A DNA stretch of 64,000 nt from Gaiellaceae bacterium (GTDB lineage Bacteria; Actinomycetota; Thermoleophilia; Gaiellales; Gaiellaceae), in the NCBI GenBank assembly GCA_021323315.1, contig JAJTCQ010000006.1, positions 1-64,000 on the forward strand, given 5' to 3'. Shown here piece after piece: positions 27,244 to 35,847 of the stretch. Each line of letters begins with the position of its first letter. Position 1 is the first letter of the stretch. The notes beneath the pieces are model-generated. The model was not told where the DNA came from. It searched no databases and saw only the letters and a list, made by a program, of their open reading frames with translations. Made by a program: the position numbers and the translations under genes.

Positions 27244-27804
27244 TCAGGCAGCCGCTCTGAGCGGCTGGGCCTCTCGCACGAGCGTCGCGAGATGGTCGCG
27301 CAGGCGTTCCGCCACCAGGGGATCCACGAGGTTGCCGTGGGCGTCGAACCGCTCGTGCGCAGTCGACACGGGCAGCTCGCCCCCGACGACGCGGGCGCCG
27401 GCGATTCCCAGCACGCGCTTCGCGTCCTGCTGGGCCCAGATCGCCCCGTACTGGCCGGTGGTCGCGCCCGCGATCGCCACGGTCTTGTTGCGGAGCCAGC
27501 TCCCGCGGTGCCGCGCGGAGGCCCAGTCGATCGCGTTCTTCAGGACTCCGGTCAGCGTGCCGTTGTACTCGGGCGTGATGACGAGGAGCGCATCTGCCTC
27601 CTCGATCCGGCGACGGAGGTCTGCGACGGACTCGGGCGTCTCGACGTCCTCGTGATCGACGTCCTGGTCGTAGTGGGGCAGGAGCCCGAGCCCGTCGTAG
27701 ATCTCGACCTCGACCCCGTCCGGCGCGAGCTCACGCGCCGCGCGTGCGAGCGCCGTGTTGAACGACTCTCGTCTGAGGCTGCCGGAGAGAGCGAGGATCT
27801 TCAT
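27244..27804 (-). CDS. NADPH-dependent FMN reductase family protein
   Basis: A 186-residue flavodoxin-fold reductase. The N-terminal phosphate loop SGSLRRESFNTALA and the family motif TPEYNGTLTGVLKNAIDW mark it as a ChrR/azoreductase-like FMN reductase that reduces quinones, azo dyes or metals with NADPH. The gene starts 1 bp after the yceI-type stop, so the two form an operon. The operon diverges from a MarR gene, a layout typical of systems induced by quinone or phenolic stress. Confidence 0.9.
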   Translation of the reverse strand: MKILALSGSLRRESFNTALARAARELAPDGVEVEIYDGLGLLPHYDQDVDHEDVETPESVADLRRRIEEADALLVITPEYNGTLTGVLKNAIDWASARHRGSWLRNKTVAIAGATTGQYGAIWAQQDAKRVLGIAGARVVGGELPVSTAHERFDAHGNLVDPLVAERLRDHLATLVREAQPLRAAA

Positions 27805-27805
27805 C

Positions 27806-28357
27806 TCAGGCAGCCCTCACCGCCGCGAAGGTCGCCCGCAGCGTCACGGCGTTGGGGAGGAGGAAGCCGCCGCCGGGAAGCGGTGCGTTCCACTCGAGAC
27901 CGAACTCCGTTCGGTCGATCGTGCCCTCGAGCTCGAGACCGATCCGCTCGTTGCCGGCGAGATCCGGCCCGGTGCCCAGGAACCTGCCGGTGAGTTCGAC
28001 CGGCTTCGTCGTCCCCTGGAGGGTGAGATCTCCGAGCACGCGCACCTCGTCGGCGTCGAACGAGACGTGCGTGGACGAGAAGTGGAGTTCCGGGTACCGC
28101 TCGGAGTCGAAGAAGTCGGGGGACTGCAGGTGACCATCCCGTGTCTCGTCGAAGGTCGTGATCGAGGTCGCGTCGACCGTCCCCTCGATCGAGGCCTCGT
28201 CGCCCCCCTCGATCGTCCCGTCGAAGCCCGGCACGCGACCCTTGATCGGAATCAGCCCGACCTTCCTGACCTCGAACTCGAGCGACGACCAGACGGGGTC
28301 GATGAACCAGGTTCCGGCGGGGATCTGCGTTGCCGGGGTCTCTGCGATGATGGACAT
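27806..28357 (-). CDS. YceI-family lipid-binding protein
   Basis: 183 residues of the YceI fold, a lipocalin-like barrel that binds polyprenoid or fatty amide ligands. It reads WFIDPVWSSLEFEVRKVGL at the start, then FDGTIEG, SITTFDETRDGHLQSPDFF (the family hallmark) and LTLQGTTKPVELTGRF. No signal peptide is visible, so this copy is cytosolic, unlike E. coli YceI. AAAGGAG precedes the ATG. Shares its promoter region with the divergent MarR gene and leads the operon with the FMN reductase. Confidence 0.9.
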   Translation of the reverse strand: MSIIAETPATQIPAGTWFIDPVWSSLEFEVRKVGLIPIKGRVPGFDGTIEGGDEASIEGTVDATSITTFDETRDGHLQSPDFFDSERYPELHFSSTHVSFDADEVRVLGDLTLQGTTKPVELTGRFLGTGPDLAGNERIGLELEGTIDRTEFGLEWNAPLPGGGFLLPNAVTLRATFAAVRAA

Positions 28358-28382
28358 GGCACTCTCCTTTGCGTCCGCTACT

Positions 28383-28400
28383 ATTGACTACGCAAGCAAT
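28383..28400. promoter_or_regulatory. Inverted repeat in the MarR/YceI divergent promoter
   Basis: ATTGACTACGCAAGCAAT: ends ATTG/CAAT with partial symmetry inside (10 of the 16 inner positions are symmetric). It sits in the 58-bp gap between the start codons of the divergent YceI and MarR genes, 15 bp before the MarR GTG. Size and place suit a MarR operator controlling both directions. Confidence 0.45.
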
Positions 28401-28415
28401 CCTAGAGGAAGAATA

Positions 28416-28892
28416 GTGAGCAGTCAAGTATTGATCGAACAAGCGTCTGCGAAAGCCTTTGCCGCGCTGCTTCGCGCCCACGCCGCCGCCACGAGGGCTT
28501 TGAGCGCGCAGCTGTCGGCCGGGCACGGGTTGACGCTCAGCGACTACGAGGTGCTGCTGCGGCTTGCGCAAGCGCCGGAGCGCCGCATGCGACGGGTGGA
28601 CCTCGCCGAGCAGGTGCTGCTGACGGCCTCGGGCATCACGCGGTTGCTGGATGGGCTCGAGGAGAGCGGCTTCGTCGAACGTGCTGCCTGCTCGGAGGAC
28701 CGGCGCGTCGTGTACGCCGTCCTCACCGAGGACGGGCTGGAGAAGCTCCGCGGCGCATCCAAGTCGCACCTCAGCCAGATCGAGACGCACTTCCGCACAC
28801 GGCTCGACGAGGGCGAGCTCGAAAACCTCACGACGCTCCTCGGCCGCCTCGACGAGGCAGGCGAGGAGCCCGCCTGCGGGCCGCCCGAGTAG
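28416..28892 (+). CDS. MarR-family repressor
   Basis: 158 residues with a winged helix-turn-helix: LTLSDYEVLLRLAQAPERRMRRVDLAEQVLLTASGITRLLDGLEESGFVERAACSEDRRVVYAVLTEDG, the standard MarR core including the DRR wing. The terminal helices would form the dimer interface. GTG start with GAGGAAG upstream. It most likely represses the divergent yceI-FMN reductase operon and itself, released by a phenolic or electrophilic ligand. A Cys lies in the wing region (RAACSEDRR), which would allow thiol sensing, though that is a guess. Confidence 0.9.
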   Translation: MSSQVLIEQASAKAFAALLRAHAAATRALSAQLSAGHGLTLSDYEVLLRLAQAPERRMRRVDLAEQVLLTASGITRLLDGLEESGFVERAACSEDRRVVYAVLTEDGLEKLRGASKSHLSQIETHFRTRLDEGELENLTTLLGRLDEAGEEPACGPPE

Positions 28893-28895
28893 GGC

Positions 28896-29465
28896 TCACT
28901 CGCCGCCGAAGTTCTGCCAGTAGCGACTGGGCGTGGGTCCGCGCTGGCCCTGGTATTTCGAGCCGATTCCCTCCGAGCCGTAGGGCCGCTCGGCCGGTTC
29001 CGAGAGCTGGACGAAGGAGACCTGGCCGATCTTCATCCCGGCGTAGATGGTGATCGGGAGGTTGGCGACGTTCGAGAGCTCGAGCGTCACGTGGCCGTCC
29101 CAGCCGGGGTCGATGAAGCCCGCGGTCGAATGGATGAGCAGCCCGAGCCGGCCCAACGAGCTCTTCCCCTCGAGCCTGGCCACGAGGTCGTCCGGGAGGG
29201 TGACGCGCTCCAGGGTCGATCCGAGCACGAATTCGCCCGGGTGCAGGATGAACGCCTCGTCCTCCGCGACCTCGACGAGCTCCGTCAGCTCCTCCTGCTG
29301 CGCCTTGACGTCGATGTACGGGTAGCGCGAGTTCCGGAAGACGCGGAAGTAGCGGTCGACGCGTACGTCCACGCTCGAGGGCTGCATGAGCGCCGGCTCG
29401 TACGGGTCGATGCCGATGCGTCCCTCCTCCAGCAGGCGCCGGATGGTGCGATCGGAGAGGATCAC
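28896..29465 (-). CDS. dcd: dCTP deaminase
   Basis: A 189-residue trimeric enzyme that makes dUTP (or dUMP in the bifunctional form) from dCTP for thymidylate synthesis. Conserved blocks: [58 protein letters not shown] with the R-x-x-x-K-S-S-x-x-R signature, the catalytic Glu in HVTLELSNV, and [13 protein letters not shown] at the end. GTG start. Ends 3 bp from the convergent MarR gene. Confidence 0.94.
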   Translation of the reverse strand: MILSDRTIRRLLEEGRIGIDPYEPALMQPSSVDVRVDRYFRVFRNSRYPYIDVKAQQEELTELVEVAEDEAFILHPGEFVLGSTLERVTLPDDLVARLEGKSSLGRLGLLIHSTAGFIDPGWDGHVTLELSNVANLPITIYAGMKIGQVSFVQLSEPAERPYGSEGIGSKYQGQRGPTPSRYWQNFGGE

Positions 29466-29511
29466 GCGGCGATTCTACGAGCACTGCGATAAGGTCCACC
29501 CCCCGGTGTCG

Positions 29512-30693
29512 ATGCTGTTCCCACCCATCGACCCGAACGAGCGGTTTCGCGAACGTCGGGCGACGGTCAGGCGGAGGAAGCGCCTCAGGCGTGCCGCTGC
29601 TGTGGCGACCGTCCTGATCGCAGTCCTCCTCCTCGGAATGGGTGCGCAGTTCGTGGGAACCGACGAGAGCGCCCAGTCCGTCACCGACCTCGCAACGCTT
29701 GCCGCCACGCCGTCCAGCGGGCCGCGGACGCTTCCGATCGAGCTCCGCGGCGTGCACGTGACGATGGGGCTCGCCTCGCTTCCCGGCAAGCTCGACGAGT
29801 ACCTCGATCTCGAGCGGGACGGCTTGACGGCGCTCGAGCTCGATGTAAAGGACGAGAACGGCGAGATCGGTTTCGTCACGCCGGCCGTGCCCCGGCTCGC
29901 TGTCTCGATCGGGGCCGCCCGTGACTATTACGAAGCGCGCGAGGCAGCGATTCGTGTTCACGACCGCGGGATCTACCTCGTCGGTCGCATCGTTGTCTTC
30001 GAAGACCCGGTGCTGTCTCAGGCGCGGCCAGACCTCGCGGTCCGTAGGTCGGGCGGCGGAGTCTGGCGCGATGCCGCCGGGCTCGGCTGGACGAACCCGT
30101 ACGACAGACGCGTCTGGGAGTACAACGTCGACGTCGCCGTCGCTGCCGCGAAGGCGGGGTTCGACGAGATCATGTTCGACTACGTGCGCTTCCCGTCCGA
30201 CGGCGACGTGGCGAGTGCCGTGTATAGGAACGAGCGCTCGCTCGCGAAACGCGAGGCGATCCCCCAGTTCCTGCGTTACGCCGAGAACCGCCTGGAGCCG
30301 TACGGCGTGCGCATCTCGGCAGCCGTGTTCGGGCTGTCGGGCGCGCGTGATCTCGGCATCGGCCAGCTTCCCCGCAAGATGGCGCCATACGTGGACACGG
30401 TGTATGCGATGACCTATCCGTCGCTCTTCGGAGCGGGCGAGCTCGGGCTGCAGGATCCCAGCACCGCGCCGGGTGCCACCGTGGCCCGGGCGCTGCGTCG
30501 GTTCGAGCTCGCGCTCCGCGGGCAGGATGCGCTCGTCGTCCCGTGGGTGCAGGACTTCAGCTTCTCCGTCCCGTACGACCTCGACGAGGTGCGCGCGCAG
30601 ATCGACGCCGCGCGGCTCTCGGGCGCGAAGGGCTACATGCTCTGGAACGCGGAGGGGCTGTACACGGACGGCGCGCTCGCCCCGCCCTCCTAG
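29512..30693 (+). CDS. DUF4015-type putative glycoside hydrolase, membrane-anchored
   Basis: 393 residues: basic N-terminus, one membrane helix (about 24-45), a linker and a TIM-barrel domain of the DUF4015/GH-like family. Family motifs are LRGVHVTMGLAS, LELDVKDENGEIGFVTP, GWTNPYDRRVWEYNVDVA and FDEIMFDYVRFPSDGD, whose acidic residues are the likely catalytic site. The barrel would lie outside the cell, and the probable target is a glycan of the envelope. ATG 29512 is used; a GTG at 29506 is equally possible. The stop overlaps the convergent pdxH-type stop. Confidence 0.85.
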   Translation: MLFPPIDPNERFRERRATVRRRKRLRRAAAVATVLIAVLLLGMGAQFVGTDESAQSVTDLATLAATPSSGPRTLPIELRGVHVTMGLASLPGKLDEYLDLERDGLTALELDVKDENGEIGFVTPAVPRLAVSIGAARDYYEAREAAIRVHDRGIYLVGRIVVFEDPVLSQARPDLAVRRSGGGVWRDAAGLGWTNPYDRRVWEYNVDVAVAAAKAGFDEIMFDYVRFPSDGDVASAVYRNERSLAKREAIPQFLRYAENRLEPYGVRISAAVFGLSGARDLGIGQLPRKMAPYVDTVYAMTYPSLFGAGELGLQDPSTAPGATVARALRRFELALRGQDALVVPWVQDFSFSVPYDLDEVRAQIDAARLSGAKGYMLWNAEGLYTDGALAPPS

Positions 30694-31268
30694 GGCGCGA
30701 GGCGCTCGCCGCGCCAGCCGTCGTCCTCGCGCGTGTACCGCACGCGGTCGTGGAGCCGGTCGTCACGGTGCGTCCAGAGCTCGATCGACTCGGGGATCAG
30801 GCGGTAGCCGCCCCAGAAGGGCGGGATGGGGACGTCCTGACCCGCGAATCGCTCCTCCGCCTCGGCGACGCGCGCGTCCAGCGCGGCCCGGTCCGTCAGC
30901 GGCCGTGACTGGGGCGACGCCCACGCCGCGATCTGGCTACGTCGCGGCCGTCTCGCCCAGTAGGCCGCGGACTCCGCCGGCGCGATCTCCTCGACGCCGC
31001 CCTCGACCCGGACCTGGCGGCCGAGCTCCCACCAGTGCATTGCGATGGCAGCCCGCGGGTTGGCGCTGAGCTCGTCGCCCTTCCGAGAGGTGCGGTTCGT
31101 GAAGAACGTCAGGCCTCGCTCGTCGAGACCGCGCAGAAGGACGATCCGTGCCGACGGCTTCCCGTCGGCCGTCGCCGTGGCCAACGTCATGACGTGCGGT
31201 TCGCCGACGACGGCGCGTGCCTCCTCGAGCCACGCCCGGAGCCGCGCGATCGGATCGGGGTCGGGCAT
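30690..31268 (-). CDS. pdxH: Pyridoxamine 5'-phosphate oxidase
   Basis: A 192-residue FMN enzyme that makes pyridoxal 5'-phosphate. It follows the PdxH pattern throughout: VMTLATATADGKPSARIVLLRG, GLTFFTNRTSRKGDEL, the block ARRPRRSQIAAWASPQS, PPFWGGYRLIPESIELW and the C-terminal DRLHDRVRYTR...W.GERLAP. It is shorter than E. coli PdxH by a reduced N-terminus. It diverges from a PLP-dependent aminotransferase gene across only 33 bp, so cofactor supply and user may share a control region. Confidence 0.93.
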   Translation of the reverse strand: MPDPDPIARLRAWLEEARAVVGEPHVMTLATATADGKPSARIVLLRGLDERGLTFFTNRTSRKGDELSANPRAAIAMHWWELGRQVRVEGGVEEIAPAESAAYWARRPRRSQIAAWASPQSRPLTDRAALDARVAEAEERFAGQDVPIPPFWGGYRLIPESIELWTHRDDRLHDRVRYTREDDGWRGERLAP

Positions 31269-31301
31269 CGGACGGAGGATGCTTCATCTAGGCTCGCTCG
31301 C

Positions 31302-32627
31302 GTGGCGGCGACCCGCGTGATCGAGATCCGTACCGAGATCCCAGGCCCGCGGAGCCGCGAGATCCTCGCGCGAGAGCTCAAGGCGGTCGCGCATCCGCTG
31401 ATCGTCCACGAGCCGATCGTCGCCGATCGGGCGCGCGGGTCGACGATCACGGACGTCGACGGCAACACGTTCGTCGACTTCGTCGGCGGAGTGGGGGTCG
31501 CGAACGTGGGCCACAACCATCCGCGAGTGCTGGAAGCGATCGCAGACCAGGCCGAGCGCTTCCTCCACACGGATTACACGGTCGTGCCCTACGAGGGCTA
31601 CGTGGAGCTCGCAGAGCGGCTCGGCGCGCTCGTTCCGATCAGCGGAGAGACGCGTGCGGCGTTCTTCAATGCCGGCGCGGAGGCAGTCGAGAACGCGGTG
31701 AAGCTGTCTCGGCTGTACACCAAGCGCCAGGCCGTCATCGCATTCGAAGGCGCCTTCCACGGCCGCACCTGGATGGCGCTCACGATGACGTCGAAGACGC
31801 ATCCCTACAAGCAGGGGCTCGGGCCCTTCGCTCCCGAGGTCTACCGGACGCCGTACCCCAACGCGTATCGCGGCCCCGATGCCAAGACGGCGCTCACCGC
31901 ACTCGAGGGCCTGTTCACGACGCACGTCTCGCCCGAGCACGTCGCCGCGATCGTCTTCGAGCCGCAACAGGGCGAGGGCGGCTTCCTCCCCGCACCGCAG
32001 GAGTTCGTGAACGGGCTCCGGCGCATCTGCGACGACCACGGGATCGTGCTGGTCGCGGACGAGGTGCAGACGGGCTTCGGACGAACGGGACGCATGTTCG
32101 CGATGGAGCATTTCGGCGTCGAGCCCGACCTCGTCGTCGTCGCGAAGTCGATCGCGGGCGGGCTGCCGCTGTCGGGTGTGGTCGGGCGCGCGACGATCAT
32201 GGACCGCCCGCACGCCGGCGCGATCGGCGGCACGTTCATCGGCAATCCCGTCGCGCTCGCGGCTGCCCTGGCCGTCCTCGAGGTCTTCGAGGAGGAGCAA
32301 CTCGTCGAGCGCGCGCAGCTTCTCGGCGCTGCGCTGCGGGCGAGGATGCTCGACTGGCGGTCGCGCTGGACGCGAATCGGGGACGTCCGCGGGCTGGGGG
32401 CGATGCTGGCGATCGAGCTCGTGCGCGACCCGGAGACGAAAGAGCCGGCGCCGGAGCTCGTCGAGGCCGTCGTCGACGAGGCGCTGCAGCGAGGGGTACT
32501 GCTGCTGAAGGCCGGCGTGAACGGCAACTGCATCCGGGTGCTCTGTCCCCTCACGACCTCGGATGCCGAGCTCGACGACGGGCTCCGTGCGTGGGAAGAC
32601 GCGCTCGCGGCTGTCCTGAGCTCGTAG
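31302..32627 (+). CDS. Class III aminotransferase (GABA aminotransferase-like)
   Basis: A 441-residue PLP enzyme of the 4-aminobutyrate/ornithine aminotransferase family. The motifs are FVDFVGGVGVANVGHNHPRV, AFFNAGAEAVENAVKL, the long FEGAFHGRTWMALTMTSK, LVADEVQTGFGRTGRMFA (the Asp that holds the PLP ring nitrogen) and VVVAKSIAGGLPLSGV with the Schiff-base Lys. It is closest in feel to GabT; substrate should be confirmed. GTG 31302 is taken, and a second GTG at 31317 is possible. A separate ArgD-type enzyme is encoded at 49024. Confidence 0.88.
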   Translation: MAATRVIEIRTEIPGPRSREILARELKAVAHPLIVHEPIVADRARGSTITDVDGNTFVDFVGGVGVANVGHNHPRVLEAIADQAERFLHTDYTVVPYEGYVELAERLGALVPISGETRAAFFNAGAEAVENAVKLSRLYTKRQAVIAFEGAFHGRTWMALTMTSKTHPYKQGLGPFAPEVYRTPYPNAYRGPDAKTALTALEGLFTTHVSPEHVAAIVFEPQQGEGGFLPAPQEFVNGLRRICDDHGIVLVADEVQTGFGRTGRMFAMEHFGVEPDLVVVAKSIAGGLPLSGVVGRATIMDRPHAGAIGGTFIGNPVALAAALAVLEVFEEEQLVERAQLLGAALRARMLDWRSRWTRIGDVRGLGAMLAIELVRDPETKEPAPELVEAVVDEALQRGVLLLKAGVNGNCIRVLCPLTTSDAELDDGLRAWEDALAAVLSS

Positions 32628-32915
32628 CGCGCAACCCGTGAGGCGTGCGCTTTCGCGGCCGTGTCAGTGCTGCACCTTCGTCGCTGCGACCTCATCGATG
32701 AACCCTCCGCTCCGTGCAGACGGGTGAAGAGCGCAGCTCGTCACCGTTCTGTTCGCCGGCCTCGTCGCGTCGATCGCTTACGCGGGCGATCGAGAACCGA
32801 GCGCGTCCGCCCGCACTCCAGCGCTACGACGATGCGCCGGGCGCCCGTGCGGAGGAGTGTTGCCGCGCTCGGGCTCGAAGTGGCATCACGCCCAGCGAGC
32901 GGCTGCTCGCCGTCG
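32628..32915. other. Gap with a possible cyclase-gene relic
   Basis: No intact gene in 288 bases. On the plus strand around 32738 the reading QLVTVLFAGLVASIAY resembles the first motif of class III cyclases (VTVLFxDLVGST). The similarity fades within about 15 residues and the metal Asp is replaced by Gly. It may be a fragment of a lost cyclase gene or chance. Confidence 0.25.
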
Positions 32916-33929
32916 CTAGTAGAGGAGGCGCGCTCTCCGTTCGTGTCGCTCGAGCGCGAGTGCGATCAGGCGGTCGAGCAGTTCGGCGTAGGGAACGCCT
33001 GCCGCCTCGAAGAGCTTCGCGTACACGCTCGTCGCCGTGAAACCCGGGATCGTGTTGATCTCGTTCACCACGACCTCGTCGTCGGGACGCACGAAGAAGT
33101 CGATCCGAGCCATGCCCTCGCACTCGGTCGCGACGAACGACTCGACTGCGAGCTCGCGCACGCGTTCGTCCGCCTCGGGAGAGATTCGCGCCGGGATGAC
33201 GAGATCCATGCCCCCCTCGTCGTACTTCGCCGCGTAGTCGTACCAGTCGGCGTGCGCCACGATCTCGCCCACCACTGAGGAGGTCGGATCGCGGTTGCCG
33301 AGGACGCCGCACTCGACTTCGACGCCGTCCACGCCCTCCTCGATCAGGACTTTGTCGTCGTGTCTGCGTGCGAGCTCGACCGCGGCGACGAGCTCCTTGG
33401 CGTCCCGCACCTTCGAGATCCCCACCGAGGAACCGAGTCGAGCCGGTTTCACGAAGACCGGGTAGTCGAATCCGTGCCGCGGCTCGTCGCCGTCGCGGAG
33501 CGTCACGTTGCGGGCGACGGGAATCCCGCGGTCGCGGAGCACCGCCTTGGACAGGTCCTTGTCCATGCACAGCGCCGAGGCGGCGACGCCGGCGCCGACG
33601 TAGGGAACTCCCGCGAGCTCGAGGAGCCCCTGCACCGTGCCGTCTTCTCCGAACGGCCCGTGCAGGATCGGCAGGACGACGTCGACCTGACCCAGAGTGG
33701 CGGCCGGTGCCGAGTGTGCCACCACCGGAAGGGTCTCGACGGAGGCCTCCGGGAGCTCTGCGCGCCCTGAGCCGAGTTCCCAGCGCCCGGCCCTGTCGAT
33801 CTCGACGACGACGGTCTCGTACCGCTCCGAGTCGAGGGCCTCGACGACCGAGCGCGCGGACGCAAGCGAGATCTCGTGCTCGCTCGAGCGGCCGCCCGCC
33901 AGCACGGCGACGCGTACGCGCCGGCTCAC
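32916..33929 (-). CDS. ddl: D-alanine--D-alanine ligase
   Basis: A 337-residue ATP-grasp ligase that makes the D-Ala-D-Ala end of peptidoglycan precursors. Conserved parts: VAVLAGGRSSEHEISLASA, ILHGPFGEDGTVQGLLEL, VGAGVAASALCMDKDLSK, FVKPARLGSSVGISKV (ATP loop) and the metal site RIDFFV and NEINTIPGFTATSVY. Position Y in the second block (VPYVGAG) favours D-Ala over D-Lac. The GTG start overlaps the pknB stop, so it is the last gene of the cell-wall signalling operon. Confidence 0.95.
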   Translation of the reverse strand: MSRRVRVAVLAGGRSSEHEISLASARSVVEALDSERYETVVVEIDRAGRWELGSGRAELPEASVETLPVVAHSAPAATLGQVDVVLPILHGPFGEDGTVQGLLELAGVPYVGAGVAASALCMDKDLSKAVLRDRGIPVARNVTLRDGDEPRHGFDYPVFVKPARLGSSVGISKVRDAKELVAAVELARRHDDKVLIEEGVDGVEVECGVLGNRDPTSSVVGEIVAHADWYDYAAKYDEGGMDLVIPARISPEADERVRELAVESFVATECEGMARIDFFVRPDDEVVVNEINTIPGFTATSVYAKLFEAAGVPYAELLDRLIALALERHERRARLLY

Positions 33930-35824
33930 GGGGTCGTCGTGGTCTCGTTCGTCTCCTCGCCGACGAAACGGCCGACGAAGAGGGTGATGATTGCGTTCGG
34001 TGCGGCCTGCGACCCGCCGATCGGGTCCTGTGCGGTCACGATCCCGTCCTGAGTGGCGTCGAACACGTCCTCGAGAACGACCCGCGACCGGAAGCCCGCG
34101 GCATCGAGGGTCGTCTGCGCGATGGAGACGTCCTGGGTGGTGACGTCCGGAACGGCGGAGGTCGTCGGCCCTCTCGAGACGTACACGGTCACGGTCGATC
34201 CCCGCGAGCCCTCGGACCCGCCGCTCGGCGTCTGGCGCGTGACGGTTCCCTCGGCCTGGTCGGAGTCCTCGTCGATCCGCGACACGACGAAGCCGGCGCC
34301 CTGGAGCTCGGCCGACGCCTGGTCGTACGGCAGGCCGACGACGCTCGGAATGGTGACCGGTCTCGGCCCCTTCGAGACGTTGATCCGCACCTGTGTGCCT
34401 TCGACGACGACCAGGCCCGCGCCGGGTGCCTGGCCCGTGACGGTGCCCTCTTCGCGGTCGGAGTTCACCTCGACGACCTGCGCGACGAGCCCGGCTCGCG
34501 TCAGCTCGGCGACCGCGTCCTCGCTCGTCTGGCCGATGACGCTGGGAATCGTGACCTCCGGCTTGCCGGAGGACACGTCGATCCGCACGACGTCACCGGG
34601 ATCGACGCGCGTGCCTTCCTGCGGATCCTGGGCGAAGACGATGCCTTCCTCGACGTCCGAGTTCGACACGCGGCGCACCTGCGGTACGAGGCCCTCGTCC
34701 TCGATGTCCTCGACCGCAAGCGCGGCCTGGATTCCGACGACGTAGGGAACGGCGACGGTGTCGGCGCCCTCGAGCTGGTCCTTGATCGGCTCGTACAGGA
34801 ACCACGCGGCAATGAGCAGAGCGAGAAGCGCACCGATCCCCAGCAGCCATGGCCAGAGCGATCTCGTGCGGTCGGGCGGCTCGTACGGCTGCAGCGGCCG
34901 TCGGACGACCTGTGTCGCAGCCGTGGCGTCGAGCGCGCGCTCGCCGGAGAGGACCATCGTGGCTGCCTCGGCCGTCTCCGCAGCGACGCGACCGCCTCGC
35001 GCGACGGTCTCCAGGTCCGCGTCCATCGCGGCGGCCGACTGGTAGCGGTCGGCCGGCTCCTTCGCGAGCGCGCGGACGACGACGAGATCGAGGTCGGTCG
35101 GGACGTCCGGGCGGAGGTCCGACGGGGCGGGCGGTGTCTCCGAGAGGTGCTTCATCGCGATCTCGACCGGGCTGTCGCCCGTGAACGGCACCTCGCCCGT
35201 GAGCAGCTCGAAGAGCACGATTCCCGTCGAGTAGAGGTCGGACGTCTGGTCGACTGGCGCGCCGCGCGCCTGCTCCGGGGAGAGGTACTGGGCGGTGCCG
35301 ATGATCGCGCCCTCCTCCGTCATCTGGCTCGCACCGGCGCGCGCGATGCCGAAGTCCGTGACCTTCACGACACCCTCGGAGTCGACGATGACGTTGTGCG
35401 GCTTGATGTCGCGGTGGATGACGCCGTTGCGGTGCGCGTAGCGGAGCGCGGCGAGGATCTGGCGCGTGTACGCGATCGCGACGGGGACGGGGCAGAGGCC
35501 GCGGGAGCGGATGAGCTCCTTGAGCGTTCGGCCTTCGACGTACTCCATGACGATGAAGTAGGAGCCGTCGAACTCGCCGCGGTCGAAGATCGAGACGATG
35601 TTCGGGTGGGACAGGCCGGCGGCGTGCGTGGCCTCTCGCCGGAAGCGCTCGACGAACTGGTCGTCGTTCACGTATCGGCTGTGCAGCATCTTCACGGCGA
35701 CCCGGCGGCCGAGCTCCTGGTCCTCGGCGAGGTAGACGTCGGCCATGCCGCCTCCGCCGAGCTTCCGGGCGATGCGGTAGCGCCCCGCGAAGAGGGTGCC
35801 GGAGAGGGTGTCCTGTGTCGTCAT
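33926..35824 (-). CDS. pknB: Ser/Thr protein kinase with four PASTA repeats
   Basis: A 632-residue membrane kinase of the PknB type. The kinase domain (about 15-275) has the G-loop LGGGGMADV, K45 in VAVKML, HRDIKPHN and DFG. A juxtamembrane linker leads to one membrane helix near residue 330 (WLLGIGALLALLIAAWFLY). Four PASTA domains follow outside the cell, each with the P-x-V-x-G-type start (VPYVVG, IPSVIG, IPSVVG, VPDVTT), ending in a Thr-rich tail. PASTA domains sense muropeptides or lipid II; the kinase then controls wall synthesis and division. It is counteracted by the phosphatase encoded at 38630 in the same operon. Confidence 0.96.
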   Translation of the reverse strand: MTTQDTLSGTLFAGRYRIARKLGGGGMADVYLAEDQELGRRVAVKMLHSRYVNDDQFVERFRREATHAAGLSHPNIVSIFDRGEFDGSYFIVMEYVEGRTLKELIRSRGLCPVPVAIAYTRQILAALRYAHRNGVIHRDIKPHNVIVDSEGVVKVTDFGIARAGASQMTEEGAIIGTAQYLSPEQARGAPVDQTSDLYSTGIVLFELLTGEVPFTGDSPVEIAMKHLSETPPAPSDLRPDVPTDLDLVVVRALAKEPADRYQSAAAMDADLETVARGGRVAAETAEAATMVLSGERALDATAATQVVRRPLQPYEPPDRTRSLWPWLLGIGALLALLIAAWFLYEPIKDQLEGADTVAVPYVVGIQAALAVEDIEDEGLVPQVRRVSNSDVEEGIVFAQDPQEGTRVDPGDVVRIDVSSGKPEVTIPSVIGQTSEDAVAELTRAGLVAQVVEVNSDREEGTVTGQAPGAGLVVVEGTQVRINVSKGPRPVTIPSVVGLPYDQASAELQGAGFVVSRIDEDSDQAEGTVTRQTPSGGSEGSRGSTVTVYVSRGPTTSAVPDVTTQDVSIAQTTLDAAGFRSRVVLEDVFDATQDGIVTAQDPIGGSQAAPNAIITLFVGRFVGEETNETTTTP

Positions 35825-35847
35825 GGCTGCACGCGAACCTCTAGAGG

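Noticed and set aside
32714..32915. Small cyclase-like gene from QLVTVLFAGLVASIAY
   Set aside because: Similarity covers about 15 residues, the metal Asp is lost and no second motif follows; kept only as a possible relic.
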